Shown in pieces: positions 1-10,080 of a DNA stretch of 31,070 nucleotides. The DNA is taken from NCBI RefSeq assembly GCF_000006405.1, contig NW_003214716.1, positions 18,398 to 49,467 on the forward strand. Direction: 5' to 3'. How positions within the stretch are numbered: the stretch's first letter is position 1; the number at the start of each line of letters is the position of its first letter. This DNA is from Perkinsus marinus ATCC 50983. Lineage: Eukaryota > Perkinsozoa > Perkinsida > Perkinsidae. The notes beneath the pieces are model-generated. The model searched no databases. It worked only from the letters and a program-made list of their open reading frames with translations, and had not been told where the DNA came from. Both the position numbers and the translations under genes were made by a program.

Positions 1-326
1 CCAACCTTGAGAGGAGCTTGGGTCTTCCCCATCCCACTATATGGTCTACTTAATGTTCCCTGGCCCAGGCCTGTGAAAAGTCACCAAGTTTGGGTGCGTA
101 CCGGCGATGATGCTCATCTCAGCGATCCCGCAAATCGGGCTTCCCGGCGCGTTAAATTAGCACGCTCGAAACACGTGGGTCTGGAGACAAGCTAGGCTTG
201 TCCATGAAGGGTCGAGCTTGAAGGCTGCACTCACAGGATTAATGCTGCTTGGTATCCGTGATACCACTAGGATGCCACGTCTACATCAAGGATGGGAAAA
301 GTGCGGTCTACAAGCAAGTCGGCTCT

Positions 327-357
327 TCTCACACCGAGCACAGTGCTCGGGGTGAGA
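327..357. repeat. Near-perfect 31-nt inverted repeat
   Basis: Arms TCTCACACCGAGCAC and GTGCTCGGGGTGAGA are complementary over 15 bp with one mismatch and a one-base centre. No function is evident. Confidence 0.85.
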
Positions 358-616
358 GGGATGGGTAGCGCATAATGACAGCACTATCTACGCGACACTC
401 TGATCTGCAAGCTATCCTTAACGCGTGCATACGTGGTGCAATCTTGCACGCGTGCGCTGTGTATCGACTGTCCCTTTTTTTGGCAGCGGAGCGACGTGTG
501 TCTCGTTACCGGAATTTAACTTGGGATGAAGGATTATCCTTGACAAATCGCGAGGCTCTTGTATAATATCGAACCATGCCTTTCTGGAAGTGCGCGAAAA
601 GTTTCGGGTCTCAAGT

Positions 617-637
617 ACACTGTTGGGCCAACAGTGT
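617..637. repeat. Perfect 10-bp inverted repeat
   Basis: ACACTGTTGG, a single G, then CCAACAGTGT. The arms are perfectly complementary. No associated gene is seen. Confidence 0.85.
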
Positions 638-870
638 TGGCATTTAGCCGACTGGAAATTTACTCATAATATAATTGCTTAGAACAACACCTGCAAAAAG
701 TGTAGTTGTCAATCCGTTTAAGTTGTTATAAGGCGATCAAAGATCCTGTTCTCCCTCTGTTGGTGTTTTCTCCTTATACTTCCTTCGAGAGAAATTTGAC
801 AGTCATCATGCCCAGAATACTTGGAGATGTAGCCGCACAGGGAGGGGATGTGGTGATATTACGGCGTCAT

Positions 871-921
871 GTTCCATCCACAGCTGGCGCCTACGATATA
901 GGCGCAGGTTCCGGATGGAAC
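871..921. repeat. Nested two-stem hairpin
   Basis: The outer arms GTTCCATCC (871-879) and GGATGGAAC (913-921) are perfectly complementary. They enclose an inner hairpin GCGCCTA/TAGGCGC with a 5-nt loop. The nesting suggests a structured RNA or a transposon end, but neither can be assigned. Confidence 0.75.
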
Positions 922-1187
922 TAACCTTTTGTGCTGTTACGTGCAGAGTGAATCCCTGACACCTGTAAAGCATGCGTACCTCCAACACACCGACATTTGA
1001 TGTTGGTTCTATTGTTTGGACCATCGAATTGGACTCCCTTTGACCTCCTGGATAGTTTACGTAGTGTATACCCGTCAACCACCATAGACTTGACCAATTC
1101 AGTGAAGCGATGATCTCAAGAAACAAGGAATATTACAAACAGCAGTGAATTTTAGACAAGTTGATCAGTCAGTGAGTGACACTCGCA

Positions 1188-3917
1188 TCATCCCAAGCCA
1201 ATTTTGCGAAACTTCGCTTCGCTGTTGTCACCAACTTTTCCACTTCGTTTCGCCGCCTTTTTCCGAGCCACCACTTTTCCTTCGACCCACTCTACCAGCC
1301 GATCCTTCCGATGGTCAATCAAATTCGTCCATCCCCCGTCGTGCGGTAGTACACAGGAATATTTCTCTATCATCATTCTGGATATCTTCTCAACTTCAAT
1401 ATCAAAGTGAGAGGAAGGCCATTTCATCAGTTCCCTCTCCCGACAGATATGCGCTACAAAGCTCGATACTATCGGATCGATAGTGGATTCGGGCCGGGGC
1501 GTCATCAAAGTAGGCTTTACAGTGGTTTGTTTGTCGGTGTAATTTTGTGGCGCGTGACGCTGCTCTGTGGGCGGAGGAACACCCAAATAGCTAAGCCCTC
1601 GCAGTGGTTGCCTAATATTCTTCTGGTACACCGTCTGAGCGCCCAACAACTGGGACAGAGAGAATCTTTCCGCTGCGGTGGACCGCGGCGGGACAGTATC
1701 TTTCGCTGGCTTCTCTTCCTCAGCCGATTTCAACTGCTCAAATTGAGCTGCCGTTCTGAGGGTATCAATAATTCCATCGCTCTCAGAGTCGCTACCCTCA
1801 TTCAAGGGCTTCCACCTCACAGTTTGCCTCGACTGGCCACGCCTCCTACTCCTCCTCCTCTCCTTCCTCACAGTACGTGCTCGTCTTCTACCAACTGCGC
1901 CCCATAGGAATCCTTCCTCACCCACTTCCCCACGGCCAATCTCTACATCAACTCCGGCAGTTTTCAACTTAGCAGCAGCAGGCATCTTTCCACCAGCGGA
2001 TAACCTCGCGAGCCGAAGAGCCTTGAAGTGTAAAGGAACAGAATGAACTGATGGCCAAAGGTCAGGGCTAAGCTTCAACACCAGAGAAGATACTTCCCCA
2101 ACTTCCATCGGGTTCAGATTCGTACCAGATATATCGAGCTCGGACAGAAACCAGGTCACTTTGCTCTGCTCCGCTCTGCTAAGTTTTTCAATCTTCTTCG
2201 CGTAACTGATTTGAGCCGCCTTTAACGATCTCAATATTTTACAAATCATCTTTCCGGTAACTAATGTATTATTGACAAAGTAAAGCTGAAGATATCCTCT
2301 TGTGGGCACGCGTGCAGATTCCCATACCACTCCATTCGAAGTCAATATTCCCTTCCAACCCAGCATAGCCTGTACCACTCCTTTTTTAACTTCTCTCACC
2401 AATCCACCCTCATCTCCCGCATGCCCACCAACAACACTATCCGTTACGCCAATCCCAATGGCTACCTCCCAATTTCGTGGCGCAGTGACGGTTATATACG
2501 TCGGCAGGATAGCGACCTTCACCTTCTTCCTCGGCATCATCATCTCAGCCACTTCCTCAGCCATATTATCCTCCTCCCTCTCGTCCTCATCACTACTAGT
2601 TCCAAGTTCCACAACTTCCCTCTTCTTTATATCGGTTTGGAAAGATTCATTAGGCTCACTTCTTGAGGAGGAGCTGGAGGTGGACAGCCCAGCAGGCGTG
2701 GTAGTGTTGACTTCTTCCTCAATGACAGGTGGAAGGAGGTGGCTATGTTGGGGACAAAACACCTGACATGGAATCGAACTTGCAGCCTCCTGGTTGACAG
2801 CCAAACACACACCCTATCCGACGACAACACACCAAAATACTTCCACTCATTATACCGTCTCTCAGTTTGAACCCTCCTCACCTCTCCATCAGGCACTCCA
2901 CTATAGCCCGCACAAAAGGGATGGAACGGAGCATCGCAGGTCTTGGCAGTGGAAGTAGATCCTTTCCGATTTCGTTTCTGAGGCAGTCTGGCATCACATA
3001 GAAGCATCACCCCTCTCTGGTCCGCCGGGGCAGCTTGGATGATGGAGTCGCCGCATATCACACAGCGGTAAGATGCAGAGTCTGACTCTTCGGAAGAGAG
3101 AAATCTGGTCGAAAGGATATCATGTCCGACAATCCTACGCAACCCTCAAGTTCGAAAGACACACAATACATCATACCTTCCACAAATTCATGAAATCTTC
3201 TGAGTAACAGCTCCGGTATATCAATGTTTTTGAATTTACTTTCAACGGCTGTAATCATCAAAATTCATTTGAATCCCCTCAAGATCTGCCTTCATCATCA
3301 GAAACTATGTGATATATAGGAACACACAAGCGTCCCTCTATTACCCATCATCATCATCATCCTCTTCATCTAATGTATCAGCCTGCTTAGCCTCCTGTAC
3401 TTGAATAACCTGTTCAATCATCAACCGCCATGCCGTCTTCATCGAGGACCCCTCAGGCCCTCGTTTCTGGAGGCTATACTCAGCAACATAATGGATGGTA
3501 GCTCGGCAACTTGGACAAGAGTTCTCCCGCTGAGTACTCCAATGCTAAAAAGGAGTACCCATCCTTTCATGGATACATCGTATTAGTGATTACATTATTA
3601 TCATTTTCGTACCGTAAATGCGAAATCAGAACTTTGTGAGGGAAGTTGGAAAGAATTCTCCCGAAGGCAAATTTCCCAGAGAAATGTCTTTCAATAAAAC
3701 TGCAGTATCATCCATCAATGGCAGCATCCTGGCTCGAGCTCACCTCGAGACAGCCAACATGGAAGGTGTGTTCGCAGCAATCCATTTTGGCGTATCGTGG
3801 AGGGCCATCCGTAGGAGCCATACCTTCAACATCCTCATCACCGAAGGCTTCTCGGCAGATTGGACAATCAATAGAGGCGCCACTTGGAGTAACAAAACCA
3901 GCATCAACGAAGGAGAT
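1188..3917 (-). CDS. RING and PHD finger protein (PHRF1-like architecture), N-terminus unresolved
   Basis: Likely a nuclear E3-ligase/chromatin-reader protein. Exons read 3917-3744, 3544-3345, 3238-3177, 3144-2882 and 2762-1188, all joining in phase with GT-AG introns (about 758 codons). The RING-H2 finger spans the first two exons: CPIC, then CCEHTFHVGC, then CPSC after the intron. An acidic run ends exon 2. The PHD finger starts with CVIC and runs through LLCD, CDAPFHPFC and, after the last intron, FCPQH; its final Cys/His pair confirms that splice. The long last exon has Ser-rich, Glu/Asp-rich and Arg-rich segments and no domain I recognise. The frame stays open upstream of 3917 to about 4022 without an ATG, so the start lies in an unfound exon. 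The name rests on domain order only. Some breaks in the last exon are possible because two intronic-type repeats fall inside it. Confidence 0.8.
1539..1559 (+). repeat. Copy A of the GTAATTTYGTGGCGCG element
   Basis: TAATTTTGTGGCGCGTGACG on the plus strand, antisense to the RING-PHD gene and inside its last open exon. Other copies are intronic, so this may mark an unrecognised intron or an exonised copy. Confidence 0.7.
2471..2490 (+). repeat. Copy B of the GTAATTTYGTGGCGCG element (diverged)
   Basis: AATTTCGTGGCGCAGTGACG on the plus strand, again inside the long last exon of the RING-PHD gene. It differs from the others by one inserted base after GGCGC. Confidence 0.6.
2763..2881 (-). repeat. 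Intron carrying a tRNA-like sequence at its 3' end (sense)
   Basis: This 119-nt intron begins GTGAGG and ends ATGTCAG. Its 3' half resembles a degenerate tRNA: a possible anticodon arm with loop CTGTCAA (GTC in anticodon position), then GCAAGTTCGATTCC as a T-arm, then ATGTCAG as the acceptor. Splicing here is supported because it restores the last PHD residues (FCPQH) in frame. It is not an intact tRNA gene. Confidence 0.75.
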
Positions 3918-4600
3918 CTGAGGAAAAGGGCGAGATGAGTTCCGATGACCTCCATTACCATTCAAATTCTCAGTAAAACACCCATAAATATTAAATACAG
4001 ACAACAGTATGATTTGGGACACTTAATTGAGATGCGATCTAAGAGCACCAAAAACGCGGGGAAGTATTCCTTCGATGCGTAAAACTTTATGAGGACATGT
4101 TCCCGCGTGATCAACTTCCTATGAGCACAACTCCGAGAAAAGTATTCCTCAGAAAACTGAGTAATGAGACGACGACCTCGAAGACCCCCGAGTTCCGATA
4201 GGACGTCAGAACTGTTGCAAAATCGAGTTAATGAACTCTGCCGTGTACCACAGCTGGATTGAAAGATTCGACTCATCCAACTCTCGTATCCCGATTAATA
4301 TCCCCCAACGACCTCGATTTCAAGGACTACTTAGCGGCAACACTGAGGAACGCATAATCATTATATCCCAGCGCTCGATAGCTTTCTATATATCAATGAA
4401 AACATGTTAGTACTTCTTCCACAAAATGTCCTTTACTCAACAGGCGAGACGAGATTCGCTTCTTCCGCTCCATGGGGACATGGACATGAGAGGTAACATA
4501 AACTGATAAAACAAAGGTGATCCACCGCGTTCGATCAAAGTACTGGTCTAAGAGTTTCCATTACGATGCCTTTCTACATACTCAAACCACTAGAGATCTG

Positions 4601-4634
4601 TGCTAGGCCGGAGCGGCTCCGGCGGAGCCTAGCA
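4601..4634. repeat. GC-rich compound hairpin
   Basis: TGCTAGGC (4601-4608) pairs with GCCTAGCA (4627-4634) around an inner CGGAGC/GGCTCCG repeat. It is much more GC-rich than its surroundings. Confidence 0.75.
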
Positions 4635-5096
4635 TCAACATTTCCAACCTTGGGTACAGATTCAATTCAAGTACTACTCTGGAGTGCTCCTCCACAAATT
4701 TTCCACAGCTCAAGTTGTTTGAAGGACGTGTCGTATCCTTGCTATTTAACGCAACGGTGGGAGCCATATTAGAAGATTACAGATGGAGGTTGGCTAAAGA
4801 CCAGCACAGTATGTCCAATAGCAGATGTAATCCCACAAAGAATGGCAACCGTGGGGTAATGGAGAATCTAACGGTTTCACAGTTACACATTGAAATGGGC
4901 GATATACAAAGATACTCAGAGTGAGGGGCTTACGAATCTCATAGACCTACAGTCAAGAAGATGCTTAGGAGTAGCAAGGTTGATCAAGATTGCAAGATTC
5001 ATATCGATTTGTTTGGGATATTGATCCAAATTAAAAGGTAAATCGTAAGGCTACAGGGTACGATCTAAGGACAAAATCTCGCTCGCCCTCGGACAC

Positions 5097-5172
5097 TTTC
5101 TAAGGAATGTTCTGCCATTTTCTAAGGAACTTCAGTATTTTTCTAAGGTACTTCTGCCTTTTTCTAAGGAAG
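5097..5172 (+). repeat. Four-copy tandem repeat, about 23-bp unit
   Basis: The core TTTCTAAGGAACTTCTGCC recurs four times with small changes at a spacing of about 23-25 bp. Confidence 0.8.
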
Positions 5173-5212
5173 CCACCTCTCCACTAATGGGGCCTTCCGG
5201 CCTTGTTTTGCA

Positions 5213-5329
5213 GCTTCGCCTTGGATAACAGCCTTGCCTTGGATAACAGCTCGGGTTTCGGGTTGCCCTGGATAACAGTTCGGGTTTCGGGTTGCCCTAT
5301 CCGGTTTCGGGTGGGGTTTCGGGCTTCCC
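5213..5329 (+). repeat. Degenerate tandem repeat with TTGGATAACAG and CGGGTTTCGGG units
   Basis: Units CCTTGGATAACAG or CCCTGGATAACAG and TCGGGTTTCGGG alternate. It follows the neighbouring 23-bp array after a gap of about 40 bp. The frame is open across it, but the composition is repeat-driven, so I do not call a protein. Confidence 0.75.
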
Positions 5330-6403
5330 TTTCCCCGCTCTCACCTACAATCCTTTCTTTTCTCTTTGGTTTTGCGGTTTGGGTTCTGCCTTGCTGTTAA
5401 GGGATCTGGGTTGCTTATCTTTCATTGGTGACCCAACTCCCGCGTACGTTTAGAAATCTGTTAGTGATCACGAAGTTTCTCGTGATAAAATGTTGTTCTG
5501 CAACCTAGCTGCCAATAGCCACCTCGAGCTTCCTTGCGGGTTTGATCTGCCAAGCTAAATCACGAAGACCCCCTTCTACTAACGCAACGCTTCTTAAGCT
5601 TTCTCAGGACGCTTACTCCTCGCCTGCCTGGAGCTCGAGGCGTCGGAATTCAGTTACATACGTTATCACACAGATAAGTACACCGAGGGGTACTTAGAAA
5701 GGCCAATCGGCGGCTACCGTGCTGCCAGCACGTTTAAGTGAAAAATGGGCGAGCGAGATTGTTCCCTTGGAAATGGAGATCTTCCTTAGATTTTACCTTT
5801 TCACCGATTGATCCATCATTGTCAACGACTTAGGAGTGTGAGTTTAAGGCTAAGACCTCAACCGCTGAAGAATCTTGAAATGACCTACCACAGTCTACCA
5901 TAATCACATAGGATGTGACGAATGCAGGGCGAGCGGTGGTTGGAAGTTCCTTACAAATTCTATTTTTCATCGGGATTTTCATAGTTAATTTGAACTGTAT
6001 GATTTGTAAGGAACGTAATAATGGATACACTACAGTACTTACAATAACTAAGCCAACCAGGGTGAGTGTAAGGATCTCCCACACGAACGTATTCGAACAA
6101 ACGCGACTGTGTACAGGAGGCAACTAGGCTGAGGGCAGATGCGTGGAAATTGCATGGTTAGTAACACCGCGAAAGCAACACACGTGAATTCGAACATTTC
6201 AATCTCTGTTCACAGACTTGCAGTTTCAACCATACTCGAGAGGGTAGCCGTTAGCTTAGAGTTCTATGTGTACACGGCTAGTCAGTTTCCAGTGGAAACT
6301 TTCCACGACTTTTGTAAATTGAACTAATCCATTTGCCGTTTTTCTCACAGTAGGCAGGTCGCACCTGCGTAAGTTGTCCAGTAGACAATGCCTACAGGTT
6401 TGG

Positions 6404-6459
6404 GCGCGCTCGCCTAGGGGCCCCCACTTCTGGAGCGCGCATATGCCAGCATGGCATAT
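6404..6459. repeat. Two adjacent perfect hairpins
   Basis: GCGCGCTC (6404-6411) pairs with GAGCGCGC (6433-6440). It is followed directly by ATATGCCA (6441-6448) pairing with TGGCATAT (6452-6459). Confidence 0.75.
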
Positions 6460-7263
6460 ATTAAGGCTTTGGGTAAAGCAGGTGCCCAACATCAAGTCCT
6501 TCTTATACGATGATTAAAATGCCTTTGCTATAGTGATGACGGTATACATATGTCACGCCCGATGTGACAGGTCGTATGACTTATACAGACCCACTGCGCC
6601 CCCTCATGCGTCACGCACCATGAGATGTGCTCCACGAACACGCCCAGTGAACGTGCACAGTCGTCGACTGGAATACCTCGTTCACTTTTCTGCACCCTAC
6701 TCCGTTGCATATGGTGTTCGGGTTTCTCCCCTTTTCCATCATAGCAATAGTGAAGCTCTCGCTCGCTTCCAATCTACAACTGTTCATTTCCAGATTTGCG
6801 AAAGATTTCACCAGCAAATACACACATACATTTCTTCTTTTATAAATCTTTTCCTGAGATGTTTTATATGTTGAATACCCACGAGTTATGAGCCCGGACA
6901 TATCTTGTACATACTGATGAGGAACAGTGACCAACGAACGATGACTACTATACTCTTCGGAAAAGTCTCTTCCCATAACTCGTCATTTAATACACTATCG
7001 TTCCTATCGCTCGCCCTACTCGTGCTCCGTGATGTCAACACACGTGATGCTCCACGCGCCGTCTCGAGGTGGGCCGCCACGCGTGATGTGACGCGAGGGG
7101 CTTGAGCCACTCATTCGTGTTTGATAGCAATAATCTGCTTGTCCCACAACGGCTTTGAAGATGAGTTCCACTGAAACTACAACAATACATTTCCTCGACT
7201 TGGCTCCTTTACTTGAGTCGTTCGGTGACTGGGGAATACAAAAGAGGTTTCCCAGATTTTGAT

Positions 7264-8097
7264 ATGTACCTCATCGTCGTCTTCATTGCTGCTATGTGCT
7301 TTATGGATCTGGGTGATGCTGTTTACGAGCCCGGGCTCGGAGAGCTCCCTATAAGCTATTCGTGAGTACAGTCTGTACTGTACAGACAGGCGCCATCCAT
7401 ATCAGGGATTGGATATTTGAGGAATCGATTGAGTTCTAAAGAGAGGATGATTTGCTCATTTTAGGAACGGTTCCCTGGAGCTGGGATCTCTACCAGTCAC
7501 AAGGCGCTTAGTCGGCCAAGTGGAAAGGGGTACGGCAGCCGTAGTACGGCTCATCCGTCAGGATCTCCATGAATGCTAATTCAGGTGCAGTTTACGGTAA
7601 ACCACTCAACGACTGTAAGGACGGTTGCCAGTGTAACACTGACACTGCGATCGCTGCATATGTGAGTATATTCACCTCACCTCGACTGTTGAGGCTCAGC
7701 GTCGGCATCACTTCGGAGATTCTCTACCTGATAGTGTCTACCAGCTTTGATATGTAGCTCATAACATTGCTTTGAACTTGCGATGGTCTGCTCGATGGGG
7801 AAGGAAGCAGATCCTCATGTAGAAAGTGGCTGTGACTTTTTTCAGGATGGAGGTCGTGTCTCTTATGCTGTGTGTGCCACCAGCTGCAAAAAAGACGGCG
7901 ACTGTCCCGGAATAGGAGTGTGCCAACCTTTCTCGCGTTGCTACCAGAAGTGCGACAGATTCGGCGTAAGAGATATTAGGTTCCCGACGTATCGGAGTGG
8001 ATCATCATATCATCAGAGTCTGGATTGTTATGGAGGGGATTGTGTTCATCTCAACGTTGCGGGCAAGCAAGCATATATATGTATGTTCAAGATGTAA
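7264..8097 (+). CDS. Secreted cysteine-rich protein, family unknown
   Basis: Four exons: 7264-7361, 7465-7556, 7585-7661 and 7846-8097, giving about 172 residues. Phases are consistent at each GT-AG junction. The N-terminus is a signal peptide: a hydrophobic core MYLIVVFIAAMCFM followed by LGDA as a plausible cleavage site. After a short charged segment the mature part carries about 12 cysteines in closely spaced pairs (DCKDGCQC, CATSC, RCYQKC, DCYGGDC), as in small disulfide-bonded extracellular proteins. I recognise no named domain. Intron 2 is only 28 nt. The start is the first ATG giving the signal peptide. Function unknown; export is inferred from the signal peptide. Confidence 0.72.
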
Positions 8098-8793
8098 CAT
8101 TGCTGTTATCTTCAGCTGATCGCTGATCGATTACCGTTGATTAGACAGAGCTCCATTGCTGCTGTAATGTTTCCCTATTTCATGTCATTCGTCCGATAAC
8201 TCTATGTTGTGCGCCCATCGCACGCTACTATGTGTATGCGTGCACAGTTGCGTTGCGTACAATCCGTTCATTGAGTTGGTTAAATCGTCTTTTCCTACTT
8301 AATGTCTGCTCACGAGGCGAGTCAACAGTCACAGGAGGGAGACGGGTCCCAAACACCGTTAACAATCGTCAACACACGACTTAGTTGTCAAAACTGTTTT
8401 ATTCCATTCCGCAACTCTTCGTTCCATATTAATTGCATGTAAAAGAGTCGCTGACGAGGCTCCTGATTTTCCCACTGTTCACTGACAGACAGAACAGTTT
8501 GCGACCACGACATTCGTCCTAGGACCATGGGTACGCGTACGGACTTTTTGCGTTGGCCATAAGCCGAGTGATGAGCCAACTCTACCCATACCATATCCAT
8601 GCCACTCGTGAGTAGTACCGCTGAACCCCGTTCATCAGAAAATTGCCATGGGGCTGACGAACCTGCGCGGCGCGCTCAATCGGTATACTTGATTCGAAGA
8701 TACGGCTGTCGTTTAAGTAAAGTAATTCACCTCACCACTGGCCCAGTGGCACTGGGTGGGATAGTGTCAATATAGCAGTATAGCGCAAGTATG

Positions 8794-8817
8794 GACCGAT
8801 TTGATTTGAAATCGGTC
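8794..8817. repeat. Perfect 9-bp hairpin
   Basis: GACCGATTT and AAATCGGTC around a 6-nt loop, in a gene-free stretch. Confidence 0.8.
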
Positions 8818-9743
8818 ATATCATTTCTGCGCGAGAAACGACTGCTTCTCATCGGCATAGAGTCTCAGATGCACTCTGCTAGAGGGGGAGTACTTACGAA
8901 TAAGTGGGACTCATGATGCATGAGCCATGCAGCATGGGCGTTTTATGCATCCTCAACACTCTCTACTTGAGCAAAATCCTCGGCTGTCCTTATTCGGCGT
9001 GGCTGTGTGCAAGAAGGATCCTCACATCGATCCTGCGGTCACGCGGTAGACAATGGACGATTGACTGATTTAACCAACGAGTGGTAAGGAGACTAACCGA
9101 CACTCTTTCGAACTGGCATGATTCAAACAGACGAAGTACTTCGCCCTCATATATTCACGTATATTCGGTTTTCGAGAAACTAGGTATGACAACTATCTGT
9201 CTCCAAGATTTTGTTTCGGCTGTGTCATTTGACACTAGGGCACGCTTATATAAGGTTTTAGCAAAATAAGTTGTATAAATAAACCTACTACTTCTATCCA
9301 TAACAAGCATACTTCGGTTCGGTTTAATTCAATACAATTCGATAAGAATATAATCCATCCCAATTTGTTAAGTTTGGGACTCCTAAATTCAACACTCTCA
9401 TCCTTCTTACCACCCGTAGCCAGCTGCACTTCACCGAGGAAAAAAGATGTAGTCAGTAGAGCGATGCAAACCGTAAGCTTCCTATAGTCCTCTGTCCGAC
9501 CTACCCCACTTCAAAAGAGCGAATCTCCAAAAAAGTAGGCATGTAGAATAAATGAGTACAATTCCCCCAACAACGCTCCGTCCACATTCATCAACAACAC
9601 AAGACGATTAACCACCTCCAACGTAAACTCAACTAGGTCATCAGCTATCCCTTCTAGCGGCCGGTAAAGTCGATCTCGAAGGGCCTACCGACCCCGATTC
9701 GATATGCTCTCGAGCGGCTACGTCCTGAAGAAAAAGTGATAGT

Positions 9744-9953
9744 ATGATCACAGAGTGGTACTCGCTGACGCTCTCTCATCGTCGAGTTTCAGAGGAGTCC
9801 CTCGTGAGGGTGAGAGAGATAATTCAAACCAGCCTAAATCAGGCATGCCACCACGACCAGCAATTAATATTGCTACCGCGTCTTTGTGATGAACTTCGAC
9901 GCTTAGCGATTTTCCTAGGCGATCCCGTGGGAGGTGATTCATCTAATGAGTGA
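9744..9953 (+). CDS. Hypothetical short protein, doubtful
   Basis: A 69-codon ATG-to-stop frame with a mixed, helix-like composition (many Leu, Arg and Glu) and no recognisable domain. It could be a last exon of an unfound plus-strand gene converging on the CCHC/SR gene, or chance. The opposite strand is also open over the same span, which lowers confidence. Confidence 0.2.
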   Translation: MITEWYSLTLSHRRVSEESLVRVREIIQTSLNQACHHDQQLILLPRLCDELRRLAIFLGDPVGGDSSNE

Positions 9954-10080
9954 AGACCACGAGATAATGCCTGTATAATGTAGGTCAGCTTGTATAGTTC
10001 CATCTGTCCTTAGTTCCTTATCAGTCACAATATCAACTATCTACACGTCTTTACATGAATCGGGATAGCAATCAGAATCA

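Larger units (their letters stand above)
1..1187. other. Stretch without a confident gene; strong hairpins
   Basis: No open frame here has a recognisable domain or a convincing exon structure. The minus strand from about 1126 to 930 is open and ends at a possible donor (GTTAGT) near 928, so a stray exon cannot be excluded. The stretch holds three strong inverted repeats (327-357, 617-637, 871-921), listed separately. It lies beyond the stop codon of the minus-strand RING-PHD gene, so part of it may be that gene's 3' UTR. Confidence 0.5.
3918..7263. other. Stretch without a confident gene
   Basis: No ORF has a recognisable domain. Parts near 3918-4300 must hold the unresolved 5' end of the RING-PHD gene. 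On the minus strand near 6080-6020 a short hydrophobic segment (LTLTLVGLVI) is followed by a consensus donor GTAAGT, so one exon of a membrane protein is possible. The stretch also holds two tandem arrays (5097-5172, 5213-5329) and hairpins at 4601-4634, 6404-6440 and 6441-6459. Confidence 0.45.
8098..10080. other. Stretch without a confident gene
   Basis: Short ORFs only, none with a known domain. The best is a plus-strand 69-codon frame at 9744-9953, listed separately. Hairpins include 8794-8817 (GACCGATTT/AAATCGGTC). It separates the plus-strand secreted protein gene from the 3' end of the minus-strand CCHC/SR gene. Confidence 0.45.

Noticed and set aside
1407-1907. Plus-strand ORF of 166 codons
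   Set aside because: It is a shadow of the minus-strand RING-PHD last exon, whose frame is longer and continues the PHD finger.
2302-2766. Plus-strand Ser/Thr-rich ORF of 154 codons
   Set aside because: Antisense of acidic and Ser-rich coding sequence in the RING-PHD gene.
3744-3917. SLX1-type nuclease RING
   Set aside because: No GIY-YIG domain is present and the RING is followed by a PHD finger, which fits a RING-PHD protein better.
5280-5330. Interstitial telomere repeat
   Set aside because: CGGGTTTCGGG units resemble but do not match TTTAGGG or TTAGGG-type repeats and are irregular.
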